This document shows positions 1-8,982 of a DNA stretch of 64,000 nt, in pieces (position 1 is the first letter of the stretch; every line of letters begins with the position of its first letter). Source of the stretch: an uncultured Pelagibacteraceae bacterium (GTDB lineage Bacteria; Pseudomonadota; Alphaproteobacteria; Pelagibacterales; Pelagibacteraceae); assembly GCA_902542235.1 (NCBI GenBank), contig CACBTT010000001.1, forward strand, positions 34,058 to 98,057, given 5' to 3'. Both the position numbers and the translations under genes were made by a program. Under the pieces are notes generated by a model. The model searched no databases, was not told where the DNA came from, and worked only from the letters and a program-made list of their open reading frames with translations.

Positions 1-144
1 GATAAGGTAACAAACACTATTCTTACCACTGCCGATTATTCAGATCTAGGTATTTTGTTGATAACAGTAACACTTATAACTTTAATAATTCCAATTGTGT
101 TTGTGGTTATTATTCAAAAAACTAAATTTAAAACTTCAGAATAA
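1..144 (+). CDS. C-terminal fragment of a membrane protein (5' end outside window)
   Basis: Frame 1 is open from the first base to a TAA at 142-144 and encodes 47 residues ending IIQKTKFKTSE. Residues about 18-38 form one very hydrophobic segment (GILLITVTLITLIIPIVFVV), followed by a short basic tail. This is the look of the last transmembrane helix and cytoplasmic end of an integral membrane protein, such as a transporter. The ORF track misses it because the start lies outside the window. It converges on soxG with only 3 bases between the two stops. The family cannot be named from so short a piece. Confidence 0.6.
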   Translation, partial: DKVTNTILTTADYSDLGILLITVTLITLIIPIVFVVIIQKTKFKTSE

Positions 145-147
145 TTT

Positions 148-726
148 TTATTCAGCTTTATAACCAAATTCTAAACAAGCATCAGTTATTGAATGATAAA
201 GAGATTCACCAAAACTTCTTAAAGTAAATATTCTTACTTTTCTTGGATTTGAACTAATAAAATCAATAGTTATTGTAATTGCATGAAAAGCAGAATTAGA
301 ACATTTTCCTTCATCAAGACCATCTAAATTTAACGGACAACCTTTTTTCAATACTTCATCTACCAAAGAACCTTCTAATTCAAGTATTGTTCTTGAGTGA
401 GACAGATCAGTTAATGCAAAATCATCATGACTTAGGTTTTCTAAAATAGATGTTTCTATTTCTTTATTCGTTGAAACGACTAACCAATTATCAGGTCCCA
501 TCCATAAAATTCTTGTATTCGAATTTGAAGATACTGAAAGAGTCTCGGGTAAATTTAAATTATCTATTTTTAATTTATCAATACTAATTGAAGATTTTTT
601 ATATTTAACAATTTGATAAATCAAAATATCTTTAATTTCCCTAATATTTATCAGTTCATCTTTGCTATCGTGATTGCCATATAATCCATGTTTATGAATA
701 TTTTCTAGTGCAGAAACACTTTTCAT
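148..726 (-). CDS. soxG: Sarcosine oxidase (or N-methylglutamate dehydrogenase) gamma subunit
   Basis: This 192-residue protein is the last gene of the soxB-soxD-soxA-soxG operon and overlaps the end of soxA by 4 bases. Size and position match the gamma subunit of heterotetrameric sarcosine oxidase, a small GcvT-fold-related subunit with no cofactor of its own that stabilises the complex. Motifs such as ILWMGPDNWLV and TDLSHSRTILELEG match the usual SoxG pattern (WLGPDEWLL, DLSHSR). The same fold and gene order occur in N-methylglutamate dehydrogenase (mgdABCD), so the substrate is not fixed by sequence alone. Family assignment is secure; the physiological substrate is open. Confidence 0.85.
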   Translation of the reverse strand: MKSVSALENIHKHGLYGNHDSKDELINIREIKDILIYQIVKYKKSSISIDKLKIDNLNLPETLSVSSNSNTRILWMGPDNWLVVSTNKEIETSILENLSHDDFALTDLSHSRTILELEGSLVDEVLKKGCPLNLDGLDEGKCSNSAFHAITITIDFISSNPRKVRIFTLRSFGESLYHSITDACLEFGYKAE

Positions 727-3719
727 GATCTAACTCTTTTGCCTTCTGGGTCAACATAATGTGAAGATATAACTTCTACTTCAATTGATTTATTTTTTAA
801 TGGTGATACTGCAAAAAACTTTTTACCTATCATGTTTTTTCCATCTTTCATAATTGCTAGAGAAAATGGATTATTATTTTCTACACTCCAACAAGAAGAA
901 GAAACGTGACCAAGTTTAGGATTAGGTAATTTTGCATTCTGGTCTTGGACGATATGAGATCCTTCAGGAATACTAGACTTTCTATCAATTGGAATAAGTC
1001 CAACAATTTTTTGTCTACTCTCAACATTAAATGCTTCTCTTCCTAAAGAATTTTTGCCAATAAAATCTTTTTTCTTTGAAACTAATCCATTTAATGAAAC
1101 ATCTGATGGGATTGTTCGGCCATCTAATTCTGGTCCTGCAACGTGTCCCATTTCAATTCTTAATGTTGATAAAGCTTCAGTTCCATAAGGCTGATTTCCA
1201 AATTCTTTTCCTACTTCTATCATTTTCTCCCACATAAACATGCCATGATCTGATTTGACATTAATCTCGTATGCAAGCTCACCTGAAAATGAAATTCTAA
1301 AAATTCTTGATGGAACACCAAAAAAGTCTGCTTCTTTATAGCCCATAAAAGGCAACGCATCATTAGAAACATCCAAGTCTGGATATAATTTTGATAACAT
1401 GTCTCTAGATTTAGGTCCAGCAATTGCAGCTCCTGCCCATTGCTCAGTTGTAGATACAACATTTACATTTAATTCTGGCCAAACAATTTGAAGATAATAT
1501 TCTAAGTGAGACAAAACATTTGCAGCTTGTGCAGTTGTTGTTGTCATATGATAATGATTTTCTGAAATTCTTGTTGTTGTTCCATCGTCCATGACAATTC
1601 CATCTTCTCTAAGCATTAATCCATATCTTGCTTTTCCAATAGGTAATTTCATCCAAGCATTTGTATAAACTCTGTTTAAAAATTCTGCTGCGTCTGGACC
1701 TTTAATATCAATTTTTCCTAATGTTGTTACATCGCATATACCAACATTCTCTCTAACGTTTTTTGCCTCTCTCTTTGAAGCTTCAAATAAAGTTTCATTT
1801 CCTTCTTTATAATATCGAGGTCTTTTCCAAGCACCTGCATCAACAAATACAGCATTATTTTTCTCATGCCATTCATGCATTGGAGTTTTTCTAGTCGGCA
1901 TATATTCCATACCTACTTCACGACCAACTATTGTCCCGATTGTAATTGGTGTGAAAGGTGGTCTAAATGTTGTGTGTCCCACTTCAGGAACTATTTTATT
2001 TTCTATATTAGATACCAACTGAAGACCATTTAAATTACTTGTACGGCCTTGATCTGTTGCCATTCCAAGAGTTGTATATCTTTTGACGTGCTCTATTGAT
2101 CTGTAACCTTCTCTTAGTGCGATTTCTATATCAGAGACAGATACATCATTTTGAAAGTCAACAAATCTTTTTGGATTTTCATTTTTAGGTAACGGCATAC
2201 ACCAAAATTTATCATGAGCTCCGTATTTCTTTTCATTTACATTTGGAATTGAGATTTCTGTTTTAGTCTCTGTAATTTTTGCGGAAAGATTTGAACCATT
2301 TTCAAAACCATGTTTTAAACTTTCTTCTAATGTAAATGATCCATTTGCTGCACCAACTGATGTCTCATGTTGTTTTTTCTTATCTGGAATAAATGCATCA
2401 ATTTTTTCTTCATACTTAAGTTTATTTCCTGATTGTGATGCTAAATGAACAGATGGTGTCCAAAATCCAGATACACAAATACAATCACAATCTACAATCT
2501 CTATTTTCTCAAAAGAATTTTTATCTTTATTTAGTTTGCCAATTTTTGCAGATTTAACTTTTTTGTATCCATTAGCGACAATAACACCGTGGGAAAATCT
2601 TATATCAATTCCCTTTGATTTAGCTTCATCAATTAATTCTGATGAATGTTCTTCTCTTGTATCTAATATAATTGGTTCAACATTATTTTTTTTGAACTCT
2701 AAAGCTGTTTCATATGCACTATCGTTATTTGTAAATATTAAAGGTTTCTTTCCAACTAATACTCCGTAGACTTTCATATATTCTTTCGCAGCTGCTGATA
2801 AAAATATTCCTGGAGTATCATTGTTTCCGAATACAATCGGTCTTTCAATTGAACCAGTTGATAAAATTGTTTCTTTGGCTCTAATATACCAAAGTCTTTG
2901 TCTTGGAGTAAATTTTGATTTTTTCTCTAAATGATCACTAACTCTCTCAAACATAACCAGCATATTATGATCATAGTAACCAAAAACTTGAGATCTATTT
3001 TTTACAGTTACATTAGGCATGGATTTTAATTCACTAATTATTTTTTCTGCCCAGTCTTTTCCTGATAAATTATCGATGCTTACATCGTCGGTTAAAAGTG
3101 TTCCTCCAAATCTTGGTTTATCCTCAGCTAAAATTACTTTTGCTCCATTTTTTGCAGCAGCATAAGCGCTTGCTAATCCAGATGGCCCAGATCCAGTAAC
3201 TAGTAGATCGCAATACTCAAATTTATGCTCGTATCTTTCTTTATCTTTTTCTATTGAAGCAACCCCTAAACCTGCAGCTTTTCTTATGAAAGGTTCGTAA
3301 ATTTTATACCAGAAACTTTTAGGCCACATAAATGTTTTGTAATAAAACCCAGCAGGGAAAAACATTTTTAAAAAATTATTAATTGCACCAATATCAAAAT
3401 TAACTGATGGCCAACAATTCTGGCTAGTAGCTGATAAACCTTCAACGAGTTCCATTTCTGTTGCATTAACATTAGGTTCTGAATGACCATTGAATTCTAC
3501 CTGTAGTTTTGCGTTTGGCTCCTCTACTCCTGCACCAAAAAAACCTCTCGGTCTATGATATTTAAAACTTCTACCAACTAGGTGTATTCCATTTGCTATT
3601 AAAGCGGATGCAATTGTATCACCTTCATATCCAAATAATTTTTTACCATTAAAAGTAAAAGATATTTTTTTGTTTCGATTAATTAATCCCTCTTTATTTA
3701 ATCTAAATGGTTGGCTCAT
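723..3719 (-). CDS. soxA: Sarcosine oxidase (or N-methylglutamate dehydrogenase) alpha subunit
   Basis: At 998 residues this has the usual length of SoxA. The N-terminal part (about 1-110) carries a 2Fe-2S-ferredoxin-like NAD-linked region (GYEGDTIASALIANG). A dinucleotide-binding domain follows, with the motif VTGSGPSGLASAYAAAKNGA near residue 173. The C-terminal ~370 residues are a GcvT-like THF-binding domain (GKIDIKGPDAAEFLNRVYTN, MLREDGIVMDDGTTTRI). The complex oxidatively demethylates sarcosine to glycine and passes the methyl carbon to THF as 5,10-methylene-THF; a homologous complex oxidises N-methylglutamate. It overlaps soxD by 4 bases and soxG by 4 bases, indicating translational coupling. 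Confidence in the family is high; the substrate is uncertain because N-methylglutamate synthase-like genes lie in the same window. Confidence 0.92.
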   Translation of the reverse strand: MSQPFRLNKEGLINRNKKISFTFNGKKLFGYEGDTIASALIANGIHLVGRSFKYHRPRGFFGAGVEEPNAKLQVEFNGHSEPNVNATEMELVEGLSATSQNCWPSVNFDIGAINNFLKMFFPAGFYYKTFMWPKSFWYKIYEPFIRKAAGLGVASIEKDKERYEHKFEYCDLLVTGSGPSGLASAYAAAKNGAKVILAEDKPRFGGTLLTDDVSIDNLSGKDWAEKIISELKSMPNVTVKNRSQVFGYYDHNMLVMFERVSDHLEKKSKFTPRQRLWYIRAKETILSTGSIERPIVFGNNDTPGIFLSAAAKEYMKVYGVLVGKKPLIFTNNDSAYETALEFKKNNVEPIILDTREEHSSELIDEAKSKGIDIRFSHGVIVANGYKKVKSAKIGKLNKDKNSFEKIEIVDCDCICVSGFWTPSVHLASQSGNKLKYEEKIDAFIPDKKKQHETSVGAANGSFTLEESLKHGFENGSNLSAKITETKTEISIPNVNEKKYGAHDKFWCMPLPKNENPKRFVDFQNDVSVSDIEIALREGYRSIEHVKRYTTLGMATDQGRTSNLNGLQLVSNIENKIVPEVGHTTFRPPFTPITIGTIVGREVGMEYMPTRKTPMHEWHEKNNAVFVDAGAWKRPRYYKEGNETLFEASKREAKNVRENVGICDVTTLGKIDIKGPDAAEFLNRVYTNAWMKLPIGKARYGLMLREDGIVMDDGTTTRISENHYHMTTTTAQAANVLSHLEYYLQIVWPELNVNVVSTTEQWAGAAIAGPKSRDMLSKLYPDLDVSNDALPFMGYKEADFFGVPSRIFRISFSGELAYEINVKSDHGMFMWEKMIEVGKEFGNQPYGTEALSTLRIEMGHVAGPELDGRTIPSDVSLNGLVSKKKDFIGKNSLGREAFNVESRQKIVGLIPIDRKSSIPEGSHIVQDQNAKLPNPKLGHVSSSCWSVENNNPFSLAIMKDGKNMIGKKFFAVSPLKNKSIEVEVISSHYVDPEGKRVRS

Positions 3720-3985
3720 CTAATTTCTTCTGTGACTTTTGCTGTTTGGAAAATTTCATGTGTAGCGGTGTCTCTTTGCACCTTAATCCATTGTCTACAT
3801 CCAGCTATATGTTGCCATAACTCTATATGTTTCCCTCTTGGACTTTTTCTCATATAAACAAAATTATCCCAATCCTCGCTTGATACTTCTTCATTTATAT
3901 TAGGTCTTTTTACAGTTGCATCACCTCCATATGAAAATTCTTTTTGTGCTCTTAAACCGCAATAAGGACATTTGATATATAACAT
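3716..3985 (-). CDS. soxD: Sarcosine oxidase delta subunit (zinc-binding)
   Basis: The 89-residue protein starts MLYIKCPYCGLRAQKEF and contains WQHIAGCRQWI near residue 60. The N-terminal C-x2-C pair and the later His and Cys are the zinc-ligand pattern of SoxD, and the family is normally 90-100 residues. The delta subunit is the small zinc-binding partner in the heterotetramer. The gene sits between soxB (3 bases away) and soxA (4-base overlap), the canonical order. I see no truncation. Confidence 0.92.
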   Translation of the reverse strand: MLYIKCPYCGLRAQKEFSYGGDATVKRPNINEEVSSEDWDNFVYMRKSPRGKHIELWQHIAGCRQWIKVQRDTATHEIFQTAKVTEEIR

Positions 3986-3988
3986 TTT

Positions 3989-5245
3989 TTAACCAATCCA
4001 GGTTTTAGTTCCTAAACCTTTTTCATCTAAAAGATGGCCTGTAGAAAATCTATTTAATCTTAAATCTGAATTTAATTCATGAACTTGATCTTGCGCAATT
4101 GTGTGAGCAAATGTCCAACCTGAGACAGGAGTTGATTTAAAACCTCCATAACACCATCCGCAATTTAAATATAAACCTTCGATATGAGTTTTATCAATTA
4201 TTGGTGAACCATCCATAGACATATCCATGATCCCACCCCATGTCCTTAACATTTTTAATCTACTTAAAAATGGAAACAAAGCTAAGCCACCTGTCAATAC
4301 ATGTTGTATAGTTGGTAAGTTACCTCTTTGAGCATAACTATTATATCCATCAAGATCACCACCCATTACCATCTCACCTTTATCTGATTGACTTATATAA
4401 AAGTGGCCTGCACCAAAAGTTACTACTCCGTCTAATAATGGTTTTACAGGTTCTGAAACACAAGCTTGCAGTACATGAGTTTCTATCGGCAGTGTCATAT
4501 TTAATTTTTCAGCTAATATATTTGTGCTACCTGCAACACATAATCCAACTTTTTTTGCTTTAATATCTCCTCTTGAAGTTCTAATTCCTTTTATCTTTCC
4601 GTTAACAACATCAAAACCAGTGACCTCACAATGTTGTATAATATCTACTCCCATATCATCTGCTTGACGTGCATAACCCCAAGCAACAGCATCATGTCTT
4701 GCGGTACCAGCGCTTGGTTGCATTAAGCCTCCAAAAATTGGGAAACGTACTTCATCACTAAAGTCAGCCATTGGAATTAATTTTTTAACTTCGTCTCTAT
4801 CCAATAATTTTGCATCTATTCCATTTAATCTCATAGAGTTTCCTCTACGAGCATATGCGTTCATTTGAGCATCTGAGTGGGCTAAGTTTATTATTCCTCT
4901 TGGAGAAAACATCACATTAAAGTTCAGTTCTTGACTTAAGTTTCTCCATAAATCCATTCCAAATTCATTAAATCTTGCATTAGCATCGTACATAAAATTT
5001 GATCTTATGATCGTTGTATTTCGACCAACATTTCCACCACCAATCCAGCCTTTCTCAATGATAGCTACATTTCTAATATTATGTTCTTTTGCTAAATAAT
5101 ATGCTGTAGCAAGACCGTGTCCTCCGCCTCCAATGATGACTACATCATATTCACTTTTTGGAGTTGGATCTTTCCAAGCAACTTCCCAATTTTGGTGATT
5201 GGAGAAAGCGTTTTTGATTAGACTAAATACTGAATATTTCTGCAT
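3989..5245 (-). CDS. soxB: Sarcosine oxidase (or N-methylglutamate dehydrogenase) beta subunit, FAD/FMN
   Basis: This 418-residue flavoprotein has the N-terminal FAD-binding motif VVIIGGGGHGLATAYYLAKE (about residues 35-54) and GGNVGRNTTIIRSNFMYD. The segment SAGTARHDAVAWGYARQAD supplies the conserved histidine that in characterised SoxB carries covalent FMN. It is the catalytic subunit that oxidises the N-methyl amine. It is the first gene of the operon, with a 121-base divergent gap to fhs, so a promoter probably lies there. Coupling to fhs makes sense, because the methylene-THF made by the enzyme can be oxidised to formyl-THF and then used by Fhs. The same gene order describes mgdABCD, so specificity is unresolved. 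Confidence 0.9.
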   Translation of the reverse strand: MQKYSVFSLIKNAFSNHQNWEVAWKDPTPKSEYDVVIIGGGGHGLATAYYLAKEHNIRNVAIIEKGWIGGGNVGRNTTIIRSNFMYDANARFNEFGMDLWRNLSQELNFNVMFSPRGIINLAHSDAQMNAYARRGNSMRLNGIDAKLLDRDEVKKLIPMADFSDEVRFPIFGGLMQPSAGTARHDAVAWGYARQADDMGVDIIQHCEVTGFDVVNGKIKGIRTSRGDIKAKKVGLCVAGSTNILAEKLNMTLPIETHVLQACVSEPVKPLLDGVVTFGAGHFYISQSDKGEMVMGGDLDGYNSYAQRGNLPTIQHVLTGGLALFPFLSRLKMLRTWGGIMDMSMDGSPIIDKTHIEGLYLNCGWCYGGFKSTPVSGWTFAHTIAQDQVHELNSDLRLNRFSTGHLLDEKGLGTKTWIG

Positions 5246-5366
5246 CCGTAAGTTTTATAAAATTAAATATAAGTTTTTGCTAATTTTTTTTATATATATT
5301 TTTTAGATGTTTAAATACGTGACAAAAAAGGATAGTAATTCTGCTCATTAATAAGTAATTAGATTT
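5246..5366. promoter_or_regulatory. Divergent intergenic region, soxB / fhs
   Basis: This 121-base, almost purely A+T spacer separates the two divergent start codons and must hold promoters for both directions. It includes the run TTTTTTTATATATATTTTTT and no hairpin long enough to suggest a riboswitch. I see no strong Shine-Dalgarno sequence upstream of fhs (the last bases are AAGTAATTAGATTT). No operator-like palindrome stands out. The call is by position only. Confidence 0.4.
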
Positions 5367-7046
5367 ATGTCAAAATCAGATATCCAAATTGCACGAGAAG
5401 CAAAAATGAAACCCATAAATGAGATTTTGGGTAAAATTAATGTTCCAGACGAACCAAGTGCTTTTAGCCCTATGGGACGTCATATTGCTAAAATAAATTT
5501 AGAATATTTGGATAGTTTAAAAGATAAACAAAATGGAAAATTAATTTTAGTTACTGCTATTACACCAACTCCTGCTGGTGAGGGAAAGACAACTACGTCA
5601 GTTGGTTTAAATGATGGATTAAATAAAATCGGTAAAAATTCTATAGTGTGTTTACGTGAACCTAGTTTAGGTCCTTCATTTGGAATGAAAGGTGGAGCAG
5701 CCGGCGGCGGATATGCTCAAGTTGTTCCAATGGAACAAATCAATTTACATTTTACTGGGGATTTCCATGCAATTACATCTGCTCACAATTTATTGTCAGC
5801 ATTAATTGATAATCATATTTATTGGGGAAATAAATTAAACATAGATGTAAGAAGAGTAGTTTGGAGAAGAGTTATGGATATGAATGATAGATCTTTAAGA
5901 TCTATCAATATTAATTTAGGTGGAGTTGCTAATGGTTTTCCAAGAGAAGACGGTTTTGATATTACAGTAGCATCTGAGATAATGGCTATCTTTTGTTTAG
6001 CAAATGATCTTGAAGATTTGGAAAAGAGAATAGGTAATATTACAGTTGCTTATACTAGAGATAGAAAGCCTATTTTTGCAAAAGATTTAAATGCTCATGG
6101 ACCAATGACTGTTTTGTTAAAGGAAGCAATTAGACCTAATGTAACTCAAACTTTAGAAAATAACCCTTCAATTATTCATGGTGGTCCTTTTGCGAATATC
6201 GCTCATGGATGCAACTCTGTGATAGCAACTAAAGCAGGTTTAAAACTAGCTGATTATGTTGTAACTGAAGCTGGATTTGGAGCAGACCTAGGAGCAGAAA
6301 AATTTCTAGATATTAAATGTAGAAAATCAAATTTAAAACCAGAGTGTGTAGTTATTGTTGCAACGATTAGAGCATTAAAAATGCACGGTGGTGTAGCTAA
6401 AGATGATTTAAAAAATGAAAATGTAGACGCGTTAAAAAAAGGTTTAGTAAATTTAGAAAGACACATTGAAAATGTAAAAAAATTTGGTTTACCGGTAGCG
6501 GTTGCTGTTAATCATTTTGTTGCTGATACTGATAATGAAGTAAAAGAGTTAATAAATGCTTGTGATAATATAGGAGTAAAAGCTACTTTATGTACTCATT
6601 GGTCAAACGGTGGTGAAGGAACAAAAGAGCTTGCCGCACATGTTGTAGATTTAATTGATCAAAAAAAAGCAAATTTTAAATTTTTATATGATGAAAAAAC
6701 ACCTTTGTTGAAGAAAGTTGAGACTGTTGCAAAAGAAATTTATCGAGCAAACGAAGTTATCGCTGACAGTAAAATAAAAGATCAATTAAAATCTTTTGAA
6801 GAAGCGGGTTATGGAAATTTACCGATATGTGTAGCTAAAACACAATATAGTTTTTCTACTGATCCAAATGCAAAAGGTGCTCCAACAGGTCACTCATTAC
6901 CAATTAGAGAAGTAAGATTATCTTCAGGTGCAGAATTTATTGTTGTTATATGTGGAGCCATCATGACAATGCCTGGACTTCCAAGGGTTCCTGCAGCAGA
7001 CTCTATTAAGCTTAATGAAAAAGGTGATATAGAAGGCTTGTTCTAA
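5367..7046 (+). CDS. fhs: Formate--tetrahydrofolate ligase
   Basis: This 559-residue protein has the standard family length. It shows the ATP-binding loop [20 protein letters not shown] (about residues 67-86) and family signatures [20 protein letters not shown] and [19 protein letters not shown]. Fhs interconverts formate, ATP and THF with 10-formyl-THF. In a methylotrophy-like SAR11 setting it can run toward formate to conserve ATP from C1 units delivered by Sox, Tdm and DmdA-type demethylases (inference from context). It is divergent from soxB. Its stop overlaps by 4 bases the stop of the convergent amidotransferase gene. Confidence 0.97.
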   Translation: MSKSDIQIAREAKMKPINEILGKINVPDEPSAFSPMGRHIAKINLEYLDSLKDKQNGKLILVTAITPTPAGEGKTTTSVGLNDGLNKIGKNSIVCLREPSLGPSFGMKGGAAGGGYAQVVPMEQINLHFTGDFHAITSAHNLLSALIDNHIYWGNKLNIDVRRVVWRRVMDMNDRSLRSININLGGVANGFPREDGFDITVASEIMAIFCLANDLEDLEKRIGNITVAYTRDRKPIFAKDLNAHGPMTVLLKEAIRPNVTQTLENNPSIIHGGPFANIAHGCNSVIATKAGLKLADYVVTEAGFGADLGAEKFLDIKCRKSNLKPECVVIVATIRALKMHGGVAKDDLKNENVDALKKGLVNLERHIENVKKFGLPVAVAVNHFVADTDNEVKELINACDNIGVKATLCTHWSNGGEGTKELAAHVVDLIDQKKANFKFLYDEKTPLLKKVETVAKEIYRANEVIADSKIKDQLKSFEEAGYGNLPICVAKTQYSFSTDPNAKGAPTGHSLPIREVRLSSGAEFIVVICGAIMTMPGLPRVPAADSIKLNEKGDIEGLF

Positions 7047-7825
7047 TTTAAATTACTTAGCCAATTTTCTAATTCTCTCATCCTTGCATCTTTGTTAGAA
7101 ATTTTATTTTCTTCTTCTATAATTTTTACATGAGAGTCTATTTCCATTTGGTCAATAAAGGCTTTTTTTTCTAATAGTCGATCTCTCCTAAAATGAATTA
7201 AGCTTATCATTTTGGCATAGGTTATCTCTGGGTGATATTGAATTCCCCATATATTTGTTGAACCAACGTTAAAATTTATACCCATGACTTTATTTATTGG
7301 GTTTGATGAAAGTAATGTAGAGCCCACGGGTAATTTTATAACTTCATCAAAATTAAATGCAGGAGTATTAAATTTTTTATTTTTATTTTTATAAAGTGGG
7401 TGTTTAAGTCCATTTTCATTTATTTCTATATCATGAGCTATTCCTCTATGAGCACCATTAGGGCATTTCTTCACTTCACCACCAGCAACGGTCACAGCAA
7501 CTTGCATTCCCCAACATATTGCGAATATGTTTTTTATATTCTTTTGACATTCCCTCATAAAGTTTATTTGTCTTCTTATTTCTGGAGTATCATTGTAAAT
7601 ATTTAAACTACTCCCACCCCATATCATTCCATGATATTTAGTTAAATCTTTAGCTACTTCGTTAATGTTTTCATCCGAAGAAGGATTAACAACATCAATA
7701 TCTAATTGATCTGTAAAATAACTAATACTGTCTTTTAAACTTTCAGTATGAGTTTTAATTCCACCATCAGTAAAGCTTTGATTTTCTTCTCTAAGATTAC
7801 CTTCAACTATAAGAATTCTTTTCAT
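7043..7825 (-). CDS. Class I glutamine amidotransferase-like protein
   Basis: The 260-residue protein has a single class I amidotransferase fold. The putative nucleophile elbow is [11 protein letters not shown] (about residues 102-112), and the His/Glu pair appears in [11 protein letters not shown] (about residues 193-203). It resembles stand-alone GMP-synthase-type amidotransferase domains that hydrolyse glutamine or gamma-glutamyl compounds, but no synthetase domain is attached. Its ATG overlaps the stop of the upstream iron-alcohol dehydrogenase (TAATG), making it the last gene of the long minus-strand run. A role in gamma-glutamyl-amide hydrolysis is possible given the methylamine genes in the window, but this is speculative. 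Confidence 0.75.
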   Translation of the reverse strand: MKRILIVEGNLREENQSFTDGGIKTHTESLKDSISYFTDQLDIDVVNPSSDENINEVAKDLTKYHGMIWGGSSLNIYNDTPEIRRQINFMRECQKNIKNIFAICWGMQVAVTVAGGEVKKCPNGAHRGIAHDIEINENGLKHPLYKNKNKKFNTPAFNFDEVIKLPVGSTLLSSNPINKVMGINFNVGSTNIWGIQYHPEITYAKMISLIHFRRDRLLEKKAFIDQMEIDSHVKIIEEENKISNKDARMRELENWLSNLN

Positions 7826-8982
7826 TAAAATAATTTACCTGAAATACTGTGTTCATAAAGTGCTTTCATGTCATCCTTACTCATTGTCCTTGGATTGGTA
7901 GACGTTGATGGATCTTCTAATGCCATAACTGATAACTGCTCTAAATTTATTTTATTTACATCAACAATCTCAGATAATTTATGTGGTATATTTAATTTTT
8001 TTCTTAGTTCTAAAATCCAGTGTAAAAAACTATCAAAACTTTTATCGAGTTCGAGATAATCACATATAGAAATTATCCTTTTTTCAATCATTTCTTTGTT
8101 AAAAGTTAATACATAAGGCATAAAGATTGCATTTGATAAACCGTGGTGAACATTAAATTGCGCATTAATAGGGTGGCTTAAAGAATGAATAGCACCAAGC
8201 CCTTTTTGAAAAGCGGTAGAGCCCATACTAGCTGAAGCTAATAATTCTGCTCTAGCATTTAAATCTTTACCGTTCTTAAATGCTTTAATTAATGAGTTTT
8301 TAATTAACTTCATTCCCTCAATCGCAATTCCATCAGCCATCGGGTGGAATCCTGGTGCACAAAAAGCTTCTAAATTGTGTGCCAAAGCATCCATACCTGT
8401 CGCAGCAGTCAATCTTGGAGAAAGATCTAAAGTTAAATTAGGATCTAAAATTACAATTGAAGGTAAAAATTTAGGGTGGAAAATAATTTTTTTTATACCT
8501 GTTTGTTTATTGATTATAGCTGATGCTCTTCCAGTTTCTGATCCTGTTCCTGCTGTAGTGGGCACAGCAATGATAGGTGCAATATTAGTTTCATCTGCTC
8601 TTTTCCAATAATCACCAATATCTTCAAAATCCCATATTGATCTAGACTGTCCTGACATAAAAGCAATAGCTTTACCTACATCAAGGCCGCTGCCACCACC
8701 AAATGCAATAACTCCATCACAACCTAATTTCTTAAACTGCCCTACTCCCTCTTCTACATTTTCACCTACAGGATTACCTGAAAAATTTGAAAAAACTTGA
8801 AGATGATTAAAGCTTTTTTTTAAATCTAAAATTATATCTTTAACCATTTTTAGATTAATTAAATCCTTATCTGTGACAAATAATGGTTTATCAATTTTAA
8901 GATTTTTACATGCTAGGCCTAAATGTTGAATTCTATTCTTTCCAACCCAAATTGTAGTAGGATAATTCCAATTAACTTTCAT
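7825..8982 (-). CDS. Iron-containing (type III) alcohol dehydrogenase
   Basis: This 385-residue protein belongs to the iron-dependent alcohol dehydrogenase family. It has the NAD(P)-binding GGGSGLDVGKAIA (about residues 96-108), VPTTAGTGSETGRASAI, and the metal-ligand region MDALAHNLEAF and GAIHSLSHPINAQFNVHHG. From memory, an iron-containing ADH from an equivalent Pelagibacter locus was reported to oxidise methanol and other short alcohols; I cannot verify orthology here. It overlaps the glycoside hydrolase gene by 11 bases and the amidotransferase by 1 base, so it is co-transcribed with the sugar-uptake genes. Glycerol or another polyol released by the hydrolase is an alternative substrate. 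Confidence 0.9.
   Translation of the reverse strand: MKVNWNYPTTIWVGKNRIQHLGLACKNLKIDKPLFVTDKDLINLKMVKDIILDLKKSFNHLQVFSNFSGNPVGENVEEGVGQFKKLGCDGVIAFGGGSGLDVGKAIAFMSGQSRSIWDFEDIGDYWKRADETNIAPIIAVPTTAGTGSETGRASAIINKQTGIKKIIFHPKFLPSIVILDPNLTLDLSPRLTAATGMDALAHNLEAFCAPGFHPMADGIAIEGMKLIKNSLIKAFKNGKDLNARAELLASASMGSTAFQKGLGAIHSLSHPINAQFNVHHGLSNAIFMPYVLTFNKEMIEKRIISICDYLELDKSFDSFLHWILELRKKLNIPHKLSEIVDVNKINLEQLSVMALEDPSTSTNPRTMSKDDMKALYEHSISGKLF

Noticed and set aside
5246-5366. Possible riboswitch in the soxB/fhs spacer, as SAR11 genomes use glycine and SAM riboswitches
   Set aside because: The spacer is nearly all A/T with no paired GC helices, so neither fold is supported.
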